A DNA stretch of 64,000 bases from Rhodococcus sp. W8901 (GTDB lineage Bacteria; Actinomycetota; Actinomycetes; Mycobacteriales; Mycobacteriaceae), in assembly GCF_013348805.1 (NCBI RefSeq), contig NZ_CP054690.1:620001-684000 (forward strand), read 5' to 3'. The notes beneath the pieces are model-generated. The model worked only from the letters and a program-made list of their open reading frames with translations, was not told the DNA's origin and ran no database searches. The position numbers and the translations under genes are program-made. Below, piece after piece: positions 34,458-43,864 of the stretch; position 1 is the stretch's first letter, and the number at the start of each line of letters is the position of its first letter.

Positions 34458-36782
34458 TCAGCCGCCGGGCGTCGTGTTCGGCCGCGGTGCCGCGGAGCCG
34501 GGCGGTGCCGCCTTCACCGAGCCGTCGCTGACGTAGATCGTCACCGCGGAACCGGGAACCGCCAGCCCCGACGGCGCGCTGCCGGTGATGCTGCCCTGGG
34601 GCGCGTCCGACTTGGTGCCGACCGCGTTCACCGTGAAACCGGCCGCCTTCAGGGCCGCCGTCGCAGCGTCCTGGGTCATCCCGACGACGTCGGGCACCTG
34701 GGCGTTCTGGGATCCCCTGACGTACTTGTCGTCGACCGGAGGCAGCGCCGTGGGACCGAAGTTCCCGACGACGGGTGTCATCGCCTGGAACCACGTTCGG
34801 GCCGGTTCGGTGCCGCCGTACAGGTTGCCGTCACCACACGGGCGCAGCGGCGCGGAGCAGATCTCGCCCGGCGTCGTGGAGTCGCCGTAGACCAGCACGC
34901 TGCCCGCGAGGTTGTTGGTGAAGCCGAGGAAGCCCGACGACATGTGGGACTCGGTGGTGCCGGTCTTGCCCGACATCGGCAGCTTCCAGCCCGCCGAGTT
35001 CGCCGCCGCGAACGACGTGCCGCCCGGCTGGTCGTCCTTGCTCAGCGCGACCGACAGGGTGTCGGCCAGGCCCGGCGCGACCACCTGCTCGCACGCGTCC
35101 TGCGTGATGGAGACCGGCTTGCCCTCACGGTCGGTGATCGAGTCGATGGGCGTCGGCGGGCACCACTTGCCGTGCGAGGCGAGGGTCGCGGCAACGTTCG
35201 CGAGCTCGAGCGGGTTGACCCAGGTGGGGCCGAGGGTGAACGAGCCGAGGTTCTGCGACTTCTGCATCTCGGCCATGCTCTCGTCGCCGAAGCCGGACGA
35301 GCTCGTGGCGGTGTACGAGCGCAGACCCAGCCGGACGGCCATGTCCACGGTCGGCGTGACGCCGGTGGATTCGATCAGCTTGACGAACGCGGTGTTCGGC
35401 GACTGGGCGAGCGCGTCGGTGACCGACAGCTTCGCGGCGTAGTTGGGCGACGCGTTCTCGACACAGTAGGTGGCGGCCGGGCAGCCCTTCGCGCCGCCGT
35501 TGCCCATGCCGCGGGCCTCGAACCGTCGGGGGACGTCGAGCACCGCGTTGGTGCCCAGGCCCTGCTCCATCGCGGCGGCCGTCGTGAAGATCTTGAAGAT
35601 CGAGCCCGCGCCGTGTCCGACGAGCGTGTAGGGCTGCGGCTGCACGGTCTGCTCCGCCGAGGTGTCGAGGCCGTAGTCGCGGCTCGAACCCATCGCCAGG
35701 ACACGATGCTGGTCCTGCCCGGGCTGGACGACGTTCATGACGTTCGCGATGCCGTCGAGCTTGGGGTCGGCGTTCGCCGCCAGGGCGGACCTGACCGAGT
35801 TCTGGACGGCGGGGTCGAGCGTCGTCTTGATCGTGTAGCCGCCCTTGTTGATCTGTTCCCGGCTGATGCCGGAGGCGGCGAGGTACTGCAGCGCGTAGTC
35901 GCAGAAGAAGCCGCGGTCGCCGGCCGCGATGCAGCCGCGCGGCAGCGCCTTGGGCTCGGGCAGCACCCCGAGCGGTGCGTCCTTGGCCGCCCGGATCTCG
36001 GTGGCCCGGTCCGGAATGTTGGCGATCATCGTGTCGAGGACCGTGTTCCGGCGCTCGAGGACGCCCTCCTCGTTGGTGTACGGATTGAGGGCCGAACTGG
36101 ACTGCACCATGCCCGCGAGCATCGCGGCCTGCGTCAGGTTCAGATCCTTGGCGTCGACGCCGAAGTAGGTCTGCGCGGCGTCCTGCACGCCGAACGAGCC
36201 GTTGCCGAACGGCACCAGGTTGAGGTACCGGGTGAGGATCTCGTCCTTCGTGAGCTTCTTGTCCAGCGTGAGCGCCATCCGGATCTCCCGGATCTTGCGG
36301 GCCGGCGTCGTCTCGATCGCGGCGCGGCGCTCGGCGTCGTTCCGGGCGACCACCAGAAGTTGGTAGTTCTTCACGTACTGCTGGTCGATCGTCGAGGCGC
36401 CCTGCTGGACCTCGCCGCTGGTGGTGTTCGTCATGAACGCGCGCAGCGTGCCCTGCCAGTCGACACCGTGGTGGTCGGCGAAGCGCTTGTCCTCGATCGA
36501 GACGAGCGCGAGTTTCATCTCGTTGGAGATCTGATCGCTGGGGACCTCGAATCGGCGTTGCTCGTACAACCACGCGATCGGGTTGCCGGCGACGTCGGTC
36601 ATCGTCGAGACGGCGGGGACTGTGCCCTCCACCAATTCCGCCGAGACGTTGTTGACGGCGTCCGCGGCGCGGTTGGACGCGAATCCGAAGCCTCCTGCCA
36701 GCGGAAACATCAACCCGGCGAGCAGGACACCTGCGAGTGCGGAACACCCCGCGAGCTTGGCGATCGTTTTGGCTCTCGACAC
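34458..36782 (-). CDS. ponA2: Class A penicillin-binding protein with PASTA domain (PonA2)
   Basis: A 774-residue bifunctional peptidoglycan synthase. A membrane anchor lies at residues 9-32. The GT51 transglycosylase covers about 60-260, with EDKRFADHHGVDW, GASTIDQQYVKNY and RKIREIRMALTLDKK. The transpeptidase covers about 330-660: catalytic Ser in SIFK, then SPN and the KTG triad in SGKTGTTE. One PASTA domain (VPDVVGMTQDAATAAL to near 755) precedes a Pro-rich tail. GTG 36782. It sits next to whiB4 as in M. tuberculosis. PonA2 supports stationary-phase and stress survival there. Confidence 0.92.
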   Translation of the reverse strand: MSRAKTIAKLAGCSALAGVLLAGLMFPLAGGFGFASNRAADAVNNVSAELVEGTVPAVSTMTDVAGNPIAWLYEQRRFEVPSDQISNEMKLALVSIEDKRFADHHGVDWQGTLRAFMTNTTSGEVQQGASTIDQQYVKNYQLLVVARNDAERRAAIETTPARKIREIRMALTLDKKLTKDEILTRYLNLVPFGNGSFGVQDAAQTYFGVDAKDLNLTQAAMLAGMVQSSSALNPYTNEEGVLERRNTVLDTMIANIPDRATEIRAAKDAPLGVLPEPKALPRGCIAAGDRGFFCDYALQYLAASGISREQINKGGYTIKTTLDPAVQNSVRSALAANADPKLDGIANVMNVVQPGQDQHRVLAMGSSRDYGLDTSAEQTVQPQPYTLVGHGAGSIFKIFTTAAAMEQGLGTNAVLDVPRRFEARGMGNGGAKGCPAATYCVENASPNYAAKLSVTDALAQSPNTAFVKLIESTGVTPTVDMAVRLGLRSYTATSSSGFGDESMAEMQKSQNLGSFTLGPTWVNPLELANVAATLASHGKWCPPTPIDSITDREGKPVSITQDACEQVVAPGLADTLSVALSKDDQPGGTSFAAANSAGWKLPMSGKTGTTESHMSSGFLGFTNNLAGSVLVYGDSTTPGEICSAPLRPCGDGNLYGGTEPARTWFQAMTPVVGNFGPTALPPVDDKYVRGSQNAQVPDVVGMTQDAATAALKAAGFTVNAVGTKSDAPQGSITGSAPSGLAVPGSAVTIYVSDGSVKAAPPGSAAPRPNTTPGG

Positions 36783-36963
36783 GCCCTACAGAGTACGTCG
36801 AACGAACCGATTGCCCCGGTGGACAGCCGCTCGGGCGTGAGAGATCGGGGGTGAAGGTGCGGATCGACTCGGGCAATTGCCGCGAAGCATGCACGGTCGT
36901 ACCAGAATTTTGGTAGCTGATCTTGCGCACCGCGCGTTCTTTACCTAAATTGGCTGAAGTCAG

Positions 36964-36979
36964 TGTGATACAGCTAACA
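36964..36979. promoter_or_regulatory. Crp-like site upstream of whiB4
   Basis: TGTGATACAGCTAACA fits the mycobacterial CRP consensus TGTGA-N6-TCACA with one mismatch in the second half. It lies in the ponA2/whiB4 divergent gap. The rest of 36783-37080 holds no gene, only the two promoter regions. Confidence 0.4.
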
Positions 36980-37039
36980 CTGGATTAGGAATGTGGTGCA
37001 GTCCTCACGTGCTACCGAGAGCGATTGCGCGAACATCCT

Positions 37040-37062
37040 GAACGCCGTGGGGAACGGCGTTC
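37040..37062. repeat. 9-bp inverted repeat in whiB4 leader
   Basis: GAACGCCGT and ACGGCGTTC (37040-37048 / 37054-37062) flank a 5-nt spacer and end 18 nt before the whiB4 start, just ahead of its ribosome site. It could be a protein-binding palindrome or a leader hairpin. Confidence 0.4.
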
Positions 37063-37080
37063 GGACTGAAGGGGAACCGA

Positions 37081-37404
37081 ATGCACATGACCACCACAGC
37101 CACACGGCTCGACTATGAGGAAGCGGAAGCCCGTATTCAGTGGGTCGCACAGGCCCGATGCCGTGAAGTAGATCCCGATCAGCTCTTCGTACGTGGCGCG
37201 GCTCAGCGGAAGGCGGCCACCATCTGCCGGCACTGCCCGGTTCTCATGCAGTGTGGTGCCGACGCCCTCGACAATCGCGTCGAGTTCGGTGTGTGGGGTG
37301 GCATGACCGAGCGTCAGCGGCGCGCGTTGCTCAAGCAGCATCCGGAGGTGGAGTCCTGGGCCGAGTTCTTCGAGGCGCAGCGCCAGCACCAGTCGGCGGT
37401 CTGA
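37081..37404 (+). CDS. whiB4: WhiB4-type iron-sulfur redox regulator
   Basis: A 107-residue Wbl protein. Four cysteines (C27, C49, C52, C58; pattern C-x21-C-x2-C-x5-C) hold a 4Fe-4S cluster, and GVWGG near 70-75 precedes the basic DNA-binding tail (TERQRR). The assignment to WhiB4 rests on position between ponA2 and the ArsA-like pair, as in M. tuberculosis, where WhiB4 senses oxygen and redox. ATG 37081 follows AAGGGGAA; ATG 37087 is possible. Confidence 0.85.
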   Translation: MHMTTTATRLDYEEAEARIQWVAQARCREVDPDQLFVRGAAQRKAATICRHCPVLMQCGADALDNRVEFGVWGGMTERQRRALLKQHPEVESWAEFFEAQRQHQSAV

Positions 37405-37467
37405 AGCTCAGACCACAGCAGTTCGGTCCTCGTCGGGGAGTAGGTCCGATCTGTAGCCCAACTTGTT

Positions 37468-37501
37468 CGCGAGCAGCGGTGTGCAGGCGCCGCTGCTCGC
37501 G
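37468..37501. terminator. Bidirectional terminator whiB4/ArsA
   Basis: A 12-bp perfect stem (37468-37479 / 37490-37501) lies between the convergent whiB4 and ArsA-like genes. Confidence 0.65.
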
Positions 37502-37548
37502 GCCCTTCATGCCCGATCAGTGCCTGACCGGTGCCTACGCGGTGCCTC

Positions 37549-38688
37549 TCAGCCCTGTCGTGCGAGCTGGTCGCCGACGGCGCGCAATGCCTCGAGATCG
37601 GACACCTCGAACGGCAGGGACGGCACGCCGATGATCGGCACCCGTGGATGCGCTGCGGTGAATCGCCCGAGCAGCCGGATCTCCCGCTTCGCCGTGACCG
37701 CGCGATGCGCGTGGACCCGCAGGACAGCCGAGGTCAGCTCGTCCGCCGGCTCCACGGGTTCGCTCTCGTCCAGGAGATCGGCACCGGTGAGGGCGTGATC
37801 GGCGGGCAGCGAACACAACGTGGGATGCGTCCGGTTCAGCACCAGACCGGCCAGCGGCATGTCGTCGCCGGAGAGGCGGTCGACGAAGAAGGCGGCCTCG
37901 CGCAGCGCGTCGGGCTCCGCGGCCGCGATCACCACGAACTGTGTGCCCTCCTGCCGGAGCAACTGGTACGTGCGGCTCGCCCGCTCCCGGAACCCACCGA
38001 ACATCGAATCGAGGGACTGCACGAACGCGGACGCGTCGGACAGCATCTGACTGCCCACGACGGTGGACACGCCCTTGAGTGCGAGGCCCATCGCGCCGGT
38101 GACGAGGCGACCGATGCCGCGGCCCGGCGCCGTGAGCAGCCGGATCATGCGGCCGTCGAGGAACGCGCCCAACCGCTGTGGTGCGTCCAGGAAGTCCAGC
38201 GCGTTGCGGGACGGCGGGGTGTCCACGATCACCAGATCCCACCGGTCGTCGGCCGCCAGCTGGCCGAGCTTCTCCATTGCCATGTACTCCTGCGTTCCCG
38301 AGAACGAGGTCGCGACGGTCTGATAGAAGGGGTTGGCCAGGATCTGCTGCGCCTTGTCCGGTGCGGAATGCTCGAGCACCATCTCGTCGAACGTGCGGCG
38401 CATGTTCAGCATCATCGCGTGCAACTCGCCCGTCGAGCCGGGCGCGAGCTCCACCAGCTGAGGCTCGTTGTCGAGGTCCTGCACGCCGAGGGCCTGGGCG
38501 AGGCGTCGCGCAGGGTCGATCGTCAGGACGGCCACGCGCCGGCCCTGCTCGGCGGCGCGCAGCGCCATCGACGCGGCGGTAGTGGTCTTGCCGACGCCGC
38601 CGGCGCCGCAACACACCACGATCCGGGTCTTCGGGTCGGTCAGGACGCCGGCCAGGTCGAGGGCCGGGGCGGTCCGCGGCGGGTTCAT
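37549..38688 (-). CDS. ArsA/GET3-like anion-transporting ATPase (second of pair)
   Basis: A 379-residue P-loop ATPase of the ArsA/TRC40 family. The deviant Walker [15 protein letters not shown] lies near residue 28, switch [12 protein letters not shown] near 58, and switch [14 protein letters not shown] near 155. No ArsB-like efflux partner or metal-binding Cys triad is seen, so arsenite pumping is unlikely; membrane-protein targeting or another role is more plausible. It overlaps the upstream ArsA-like gene by 4 nt, as for Rv3679-Rv3680. Confidence 0.85.
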   Translation of the reverse strand: MNPPRTAPALDLAGVLTDPKTRIVVCCGAGGVGKTTTAASMALRAAEQGRRVAVLTIDPARRLAQALGVQDLDNEPQLVELAPGSTGELHAMMLNMRRTFDEMVLEHSAPDKAQQILANPFYQTVATSFSGTQEYMAMEKLGQLAADDRWDLVIVDTPPSRNALDFLDAPQRLGAFLDGRMIRLLTAPGRGIGRLVTGAMGLALKGVSTVVGSQMLSDASAFVQSLDSMFGGFRERASRTYQLLRQEGTQFVVIAAAEPDALREAAFFVDRLSGDDMPLAGLVLNRTHPTLCSLPADHALTGADLLDESEPVEPADELTSAVLRVHAHRAVTAKREIRLLGRFTAAHPRVPIIGVPSLPFEVSDLEALRAVGDQLARQG

Positions 38689-39725
38689 CGCACACCCTGC
38701 TCGGTGAGGCTCTCGGAGAGCTCGTACAGCCCGCCGAGGTCGACGCCGTCCACCAGCGCGGGCAGATACATCCGGGTCACCTTCACCTCGTCGAGTTGGG
38801 CCGCGCTCTCGTCCTGCGCGGCCAGGGTGGCCGCGTGCTCGATGGTCTCGGTCAGCAGACCGGCGAAGTCGTCGTCGGACAGCGTGATGCCCGCCTTCGC
38901 CAAGCCGGTGTGGATCGCGTCCGCGTCGATCCGGCCCTTCGCGGCGTCGGCGAGAGCGTCCTCCGGAAGGAACGGGGTGTTTGTGCGATTGACGATCACG
39001 GTCCCCAGATGCAGGTCCGCGGCCTCGAGTTCGGCCACGGCGTCGGCCGTCTCCTGCACCGGCAGCGCCTCGAGCAGGGTCACCAGGTGCACGACGGTCT
39101 CCTCCGAGTGCAGCAGTCGCACCACACCCTGGCTCTGCGAGTGGATAGGACCACCCTTCGCCAGGTCCGACATCGCGCGCGTGACGTCGAGGAACTTCCC
39201 GATCCGTCCGGTGGGTGGGGCGTCGACCACGACCGCGTCGTACATGCGCCGGCCGGCCTTGTCGGTGCGGACCACGCACTCCTTGATCTTGCCGGTGAGC
39301 AGGACGTCGCGCAGGCCCGGAGCCAGGGTGGTCGCGAACTCGACCGCCCCGATCTTCTTCATCGCGCGCCCCGCGAACCCGAGGTTGTAGAACATGTCGA
39401 GGTACTCGAGGAACGCCGTCTCCAGGTCGATCGCGAGCGCCACCACCTCGCCGCCGCCGTCCGCGGTCGCGATCTTGGTCTCCTGCGGCGGCAGCGGCGG
39501 CACGTCGAACAGCTGCGCGATGCCCTGCCGGCCCTCGACCTCGATCAGCAGCACGCGCCGTCCGCCGGCCGCGAGCGATAGCGCCAACGCGGCCGCCACG
39601 GTGGACTTGCCGGTGCCGCCCTTGCCGGAGACGAAGTGCAGTCGCGCCGTCTCGGCGTTGGGAGGCCATCCCGGCTCGGCGGGGTGCGACCGCTCCTGCG
39701 CGGCTGTGTCTGTCGGTGCTGCCAC
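38685..39725 (-). CDS. ArsA/GET3-like ATPase (first of pair)
   Basis: A 346-residue partner of the ATPase that follows. Walker [19 protein letters not shown] lies near residue 33, then [14 protein letters not shown], and [13 protein letters not shown] near 168. Sequences of the two differ clearly, so a heterodimer is likely, as with Rv3679/Rv3680. GTG 39725 is taken as start, close to the divergent DUF4177 gene. Confidence 0.85.
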   Translation of the reverse strand: MAAPTDTAAQERSHPAEPGWPPNAETARLHFVSGKGGTGKSTVAAALALSLAAGGRRVLLIEVEGRQGIAQLFDVPPLPPQETKIATADGGGEVVALAIDLETAFLEYLDMFYNLGFAGRAMKKIGAVEFATTLAPGLRDVLLTGKIKECVVRTDKAGRRMYDAVVVDAPPTGRIGKFLDVTRAMSDLAKGGPIHSQSQGVVRLLHSEETVVHLVTLLEALPVQETADAVAELEAADLHLGTVIVNRTNTPFLPEDALADAAKGRIDADAIHTGLAKAGITLSDDDFAGLLTETIEHAATLAAQDESAAQLDEVKVTRMYLPALVDGVDLGGLYELSESLTEQGVR

Positions 39726-39779
39726 GGCACGAGCCTATATATCGAGGAGCCCACACGTGCGGGGGATAGGCTCACCGGC

Positions 39780-39944
39780 ATGAGTGAATTGACTACCTGG
39801 GAGTACGCGACCGTGCCGCTGCTCACGCACGCGACCAAGGCGATCCTCGACCAGTGGGGTGGGGACGGCTGGGAGCTGGTGACGGTTCTCCCCGGTCCGA
39901 CGGGCGAACAGCACGTCGCGTACCTCAAGCGTCCGAAGGGCTGA
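39780..39944 (+). CDS. Small DUF4177-type protein
   Basis: A 54-residue protein beginning MSELTTWEYATVPLLTHA and containing the DUF4177 core WGGDGWELVTVLPGP. Five nt separate its stop from the GTG of the RidA gene, so they share a transcript. M. tuberculosis has a small gene in the same place. Function unknown. Confidence 0.75.
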   Translation: MSELTTWEYATVPLLTHATKAILDQWGGDGWELVTVLPGPTGEQHVAYLKRPKG

Positions 39945-39949
39945 GGCTC

Positions 39950-40420
39950 GTGGCAGACACCGCACAGTCCTGGACCGCGCGCCTGGCCGAGCTGGGCATC
40001 GAGCTGCCGCCGGTCGCCGCCCCCGTCGCGGCGTACGTGCCGGCCGTGCGCACCGGTGACCACGTCTACACCTCGGGGCAGTTGCCGTTCGTGGACGGCA
40101 AGCTGCCGCTCACCGGCAAGCTCGGCGCGGACGTGTCCGATGCGGACGCGAAGGCCGCCGCCCGCACGTGCGCCCTCAACGCGCTCGCCGCGATCGACGC
40201 ACTGGTCGGTCTCGACTCGATCGTGCGGATCGTCAAGGTCGTCGGCTTCGTGGCCTCGGCCGAGGGATTCACCGGTCAGCCGGGCGTGATCAACGGAGCG
40301 TCGGAGTTCCTCGGTGAGGTCTTCGGCGACGCCGGCATCCATGCCCGCTCCGCGGTCGGCGTGGCCGAACTGCCGCTGGGTGCGCCCGTCGAGGTCGAGC
40401 TCATCGCCGAGGTGCGCTGA
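39950..40420 (+). CDS. RidA-family protein (Rv3678c-like)
   Basis: A 156-residue Rid-family protein; the fold motifs PAVRTGDHVYTSGQLPFVDG and RSAVGVAELPLGAPVEVELI are clear. The R in HARSAVGV fits the position of the catalytic Arg of imine-hydrolysing RidA. GTG 39950 is 5 nt after the previous stop. It is followed by a terminator. In mycobacteria the same gene precedes the metallo-beta-lactamase gene directly; here a 2.6-kb insertion separates them. Confidence 0.82.
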   Translation: MADTAQSWTARLAELGIELPPVAAPVAAYVPAVRTGDHVYTSGQLPFVDGKLPLTGKLGADVSDADAKAAARTCALNALAAIDALVGLDSIVRIVKVVGFVASAEGFTGQPGVINGASEFLGEVFGDAGIHARSAVGVAELPLGAPVEVELIAEVR

Positions 40421-40441
40421 GCAGTCCGCGAATTTGTCCGA

Positions 40442-40477
40442 CCTGAGCCGCATTCCCGAACGGGGATGCGGCTCAGG
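40442..40477. terminator. Terminator after RidA gene
   Basis: A 16-bp stem with one G-U pair and a GAAC loop (40442-40457 / 40462-40477). Confidence 0.7.
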
Positions 40478-40540
40478 CCGTTTCGGGCTTATCGTGGCTC
40501 GGGCGACGCTGATCCGACATCGTCGCGGGAAAGAGGATTC

Positions 40541-41371
40541 GTGAACGACGACGTCGTGCTGTTGGAGCGGTCCGGTGAGATCGCGATCGTGCGGCTCAAC
40601 CGTCCGGATCGGTTGAACGCCTTCACCTACGACATGTGCGAGCGCATCGTCGCGGCGCTGGACGAGTGCGACGCGGACGACGACATTCGTGCGGTGGTGC
40701 TGACCGGGTCCGGCCGGGCTTTCTGCGCCGGAGCCGACCTCGCTGCCGGCGGGGAGGCCTTCGTGCTCGGTACCGATCCGCAGACCGGCGGTGCACCCGC
40801 CGACCAGGGCGGCCTGGTGGCGTTGCGCCTCTATGCCTCGACGAAACCGATCATTGCGGCCGTCAACGGCCCCGCGGCCGGCGTCGGTGTCACGATGATG
40901 CTGCCCGCGGACATCAGGATCGCCTCCGACACAGCTCGATTCGGGTTCGTCTTCACCAGGCGGGGTCTCGTCCCCGAGGCTTGCTCCAGTTGGTTCCTGC
41001 CCCGGGTCGTCGGCGTCTCCACCGCTCTGGAGTGGACCCTCGGCGGAAAGATGGTGCCCGCGACGGAAGCTCTCGAACGCGGCCTCGTGCGCGAGGTCGT
41101 CCCCGCCGACCGGGTACTCGCTCGCGCGGTCGAGGTCGCGCGGGAACTGGTTGCCGGGACCGCGCCGGTGTCCGTCGCCCTCACCCGGCAGTTGATGTGG
41201 CGAATGCTGGGAGCCGAGAGTCCCGAGGTGGCCCACCGTGCCGACTCGCAGGCGATCTACGTGCGTGGTGCGTCGGGTGATGTGCGCGAGGGCGTGGGAG
41301 CCTTCCTGGCCAAACGCGAACCGGTGTTCCCGGATCGGATCTCGGAGGGCCTTCCCGACCTTTTCGGCTAG
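40541..41371 (+). CDS. Enoyl-CoA hydratase/isomerase family protein
   Basis: A 276-residue crotonase-fold protein. The oxyanion-hole segments are GRAFCAGADLAAGG near residue 62 and NGPAAGVGVTMMLPADI near 109. The Glu that hydratases need at the first catalytic position is not obvious, while the second-position Glu appears in RRGLVPEACSSW near 148, so it may be an isomerase or another crotonase activity. GTG 40541 follows AAAGAGGA. Confidence 0.75.
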   Translation: MNDDVVLLERSGEIAIVRLNRPDRLNAFTYDMCERIVAALDECDADDDIRAVVLTGSGRAFCAGADLAAGGEAFVLGTDPQTGGAPADQGGLVALRLYASTKPIIAAVNGPAAGVGVTMMLPADIRIASDTARFGFVFTRRGLVPEACSSWFLPRVVGVSTALEWTLGGKMVPATEALERGLVREVVPADRVLARAVEVARELVAGTAPVSVALTRQLMWRMLGAESPEVAHRADSQAIYVRGASGDVREGVGAFLAKREPVFPDRISEGLPDLFG

Positions 41372-41425
41372 TCCGCCCGGGTGCTCACCGTGGGGAGGTG
41401 CGTGCGGCTCAGTTGTCTTCGGGGT

Positions 41426-42049
41426 TCAGCCGACGAGGGTGCGGATGCAGCGCGCCGCGAGATCCGCCGGTCCGCCGGGGCCGGTGCTCGGGGCGTCGGT
41501 CGCCGCCCACGTCTCGACCGCGATCCGCATCGCGGCGTTCGCGGAGGCCGCGGTGAGCCGGACGGTCAGCGGGTCGGCAGTCGGCCCCATCAGCGTCGTG
41601 AGCGCCGCGACCAGTCCGTCCTCCGAGTCGGCCTGTACGCGCAGCCACACGGCTCGTAGACCGGGTTCGGCGTGCACCGTCCGCAGCAGTCCGCGGGTCC
41701 ACTGCAGCATCTCCTCGGCGATGTCGTCGGACGGCGTCAGTGCCTGGCGCGTCGCCCGCTCGAGGGCGGCCTGCACGGATTCGTCCGAGGGGGCGTCCCC
41801 GTCGCCGGTGAGGTGTGCGATCCAGCCCGTGACCCCGCCGGCGAGCAGGGGTGCGACTGCCTCCTCCTTGGTGCGGAAGTAGCGGTAGAACGTGCGCAGG
41901 CCGATGCCGGCCGCCGCGGCGATCTCCTCGGCTGTCACCGCGGACGCGCCGCGTGCGGAGAACAGTTCTGCGGCGCGTCGGGAGATCTCGAGTTGTGTCT
42001 CCGCTTTCCGTCGCTCGGTCAGCGAGGTGGCGGGCTGTGCGCCGGGCAT
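41426..42049 (-). CDS. TetR-family regulator
   Basis: A 207-residue TetR-type repressor: ISRRAAELFSARGASAVTAE and IAAAAGIGLRTFYRYFRTKE make up the helix-turn-helix. The C-terminal domain is of the AcrR kind. ATG 42049 has GAGGAGCC upstream. It is divergent from the SDR gene, which it most likely controls. Confidence 0.78.
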   Translation of the reverse strand: MPGAQPATSLTERRKAETQLEISRRAAELFSARGASAVTAEEIAAAAGIGLRTFYRYFRTKEEAVAPLLAGGVTGWIAHLTGDGDAPSDESVQAALERATRQALTPSDDIAEEMLQWTRGLLRTVHAEPGLRAVWLRVQADSEDGLVAALTTLMGPTADPLTVRLTAASANAAMRIAVETWAATDAPSTGPGGPADLAARCIRTLVG

Positions 42050-42182
42050 GTTCTGGGCTCCTCGGGTGGTGTCGGATCGCAGACTACCGGTCTTGTTTCC
42101 GGAAAATGCGTGACACAACGTGCCATCTCGGCCTACCGTGCCAGTAGAGCTGTGAATCAACTCTATGCGAACAGGAGAAATC

Positions 42183-42947
42183 ATGAAGCGATTCGAAGGA
42201 CGCCGAGTACTCGTCACCGGAGCCGGATCCGGCATCGGTCAGGCCGTGGTGGCCCGCATCCTCGACGAGGGTGGCATCGTCACCGGCGTCGACGTGGTCG
42301 AGAACGGCCTGGCAGTGACGCGTGAGCGCGCCGAGCAGGCCGGAGTCGCCGACCGGTTGCGCACCGTCACCGCCGACATCTCCGATGAGAACTCGGTCCG
42401 CGAGAACATCGGCGGCGCGATCGAACAGCTCGGCGGCCTGGACGTCCTGGTCAACGCGGCCGGCATCCTGCGCTCGTCGCACACCCACGAGACCGAACTC
42501 GACTTCTGGAACAAGGTGATCGGCACCAACCTCACCGGGACGTTCCTGGTGACCCGCCAGTCGCTGCCCGCGCTGCTCGAGACCGGCAAGGGCGTCGTGG
42601 TGAACTTCAGTTCGACGTCGGCACAGTTCGCGCACCCCTACATGGCGGCGTACGCGGCGTCGAAGGGTGGCATCCAGTCGTTCACGCATGCGATCGCGCT
42701 CGAGTACGCCAGGCAGGGCCTGCGCGCGGTCGCGGTCGCACCGGGCAGCATCGCGTCGGGCATGACCAGCAACCCGGGCTTCCCGGAGGACGTCGACGCG
42801 AGCCTGATCGGCAAGCTGTACCCGTGGATCGGCGAGGGCTTCGCGGGCCCCGAGACCGTCGCCGGCGTCGTCGCGATGCTCGCGTCCGACGACGGCGCGT
42901 TCGTCACCGGCACCGAGATCCGGATCGACGGCGGCACCCACATGTGA
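42183..42947 (+). CDS. Short-chain dehydrogenase/reductase
   Basis: A 254-residue classical SDR. The NAD(P) motif TGAGSGIG is at residues 12-19, NAAG at 93, the catalytic Ser in NFSSTSA, and YAASK at about 157-161. An Asp follows the second strand (GVDVVE), which favours NAD. ATG 42183 follows AGGAGA. The substrate is unknown. TetR and the SDR form a self-contained pair inserted in the conserved block. Confidence 0.82.
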   Translation: MKRFEGRRVLVTGAGSGIGQAVVARILDEGGIVTGVDVVENGLAVTRERAEQAGVADRLRTVTADISDENSVRENIGGAIEQLGGLDVLVNAAGILRSSHTHETELDFWNKVIGTNLTGTFLVTRQSLPALLETGKGVVVNFSSTSAQFAHPYMAAYAASKGGIQSFTHAIALEYARQGLRAVAVAPGSIASGMTSNPGFPEDVDASLIGKLYPWIGEGFAGPETVAGVVAMLASDDGAFVTGTEIRIDGGTHM

Positions 42948-43060
42948 GTGCGCTTGCCGCGCAGTAGGTGTCGTCCGGGGCGGCCGCGGCGTGGCAGGAG
43001 TCGTACAGTGATGCTCGGTTTCGCCGAAGACGCTGTCGGCCCGTCACGAAAGGGGCGTCC

Positions 43061-43846
43061 ATGACGCTTCAGCACCCCGCGTACGCCCAGCTGCGCCAGG
43101 TCACGCCGATCGCGGCGGTGATGCTCGAGAACAACCCGAGCATGTACTCGCTCGACGGCACCAACACCTGGATCCTGCGGAGCCCGGGTCGCGACGAGTG
43201 CATCGTGGTCGACCCGGGCGACGACGACCCCGAGCACCTCGCACGGGTCGCGCGCGTCGGCACGGTGGTGCTGACGCTGGTCTCGCACCGACACCACGAC
43301 CACACCGGCGGCCTCGATCGGTTCCACGAACTGACCGGGGCGCCGGTGCGTGCGGTCCGCGAGGAGTTCCGTCGCGGCGTTGGCGGCGGACTCGGGCACG
43401 GCGAGTCGATCGAGGCGGCTGGACTCACCCTGCGCGTGCTGCGCACCCCCGGCCACACCGCCGACTCGGTGTCGTTCGTGATCGAGGACGACGGGTCGGT
43501 GCTCACCGCCGACACCATCCTCGGCCGCGGCACCACGGTCCTCGACGCCTCCGACGGAAATCTGCGCGACTACCTGGCGTCGATGCGGCTCCTCATCGAC
43601 CTTGGCCCCGGCCGGACGGTCCTGCCCGGGCACGGACCCGAACTGCCCGACCTCGAGACCGTGGCCCGCTACTACCTCGCGCACCGCGAGGAGCGACTCG
43701 CGCAGGTGCGCGGCGCACTCGACGTCCTGGGCGCCGACGCCGACGTCCGCGCGGTGGTCGAGCACGTCTACACCGACGTCGACGAGACGCTGTGGCCGGC
43801 TGCCGAGCAGTCGGTGCGGGTGCAGTTGGAGTACCTGCGGAGCTGA
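43061..43846 (+). CDS. Metallo-beta-lactamase-fold hydrolase (Rv3677c-like, LACTB2-type)
   Basis: A 261-residue MBL-fold protein. The zinc motif SHRHHDHTGG lies near residue 76, GHTADSV near 132, and the LPGHG near 190. The C-terminal helix (about 205-261) ends as in LACTB2-type members, which act on nucleic acids or thioesters. ATG 43061 follows AAAGGGG. It is next to crp in mycobacteria, but here lies 11 kb away. Confidence 0.82.
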   Translation: MTLQHPAYAQLRQVTPIAAVMLENNPSMYSLDGTNTWILRSPGRDECIVVDPGDDDPEHLARVARVGTVVLTLVSHRHHDHTGGLDRFHELTGAPVRAVREEFRRGVGGGLGHGESIEAAGLTLRVLRTPGHTADSVSFVIEDDGSVLTADTILGRGTTVLDASDGNLRDYLASMRLLIDLGPGRTVLPGHGPELPDLETVARYYLAHREERLAQVRGALDVLGADADVRAVVEHVYTDVDETLWPAAEQSVRVQLEYLRS

Positions 43847-43864
43847 GCCCCGGCAGGGCTCAGC
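43842..43864. terminator. Bidirectional terminator overlapping two stop codons
   Basis: A perfect 9-bp stem with a 5-nt loop (43842-43850 / 43856-43864) includes the stops of the MBL gene and of the convergent SWIM gene. Confidence 0.6.

Noticed and set aside
37549-39756. 735-codon minus-strand frame spanning both ArsA genes
   Set aside because: Only the downstream half matches ArsA; the first half is out of frame with the first ATPase and is Arg-rich nonsense. The two separate genes with ATGA overlap explain the region.
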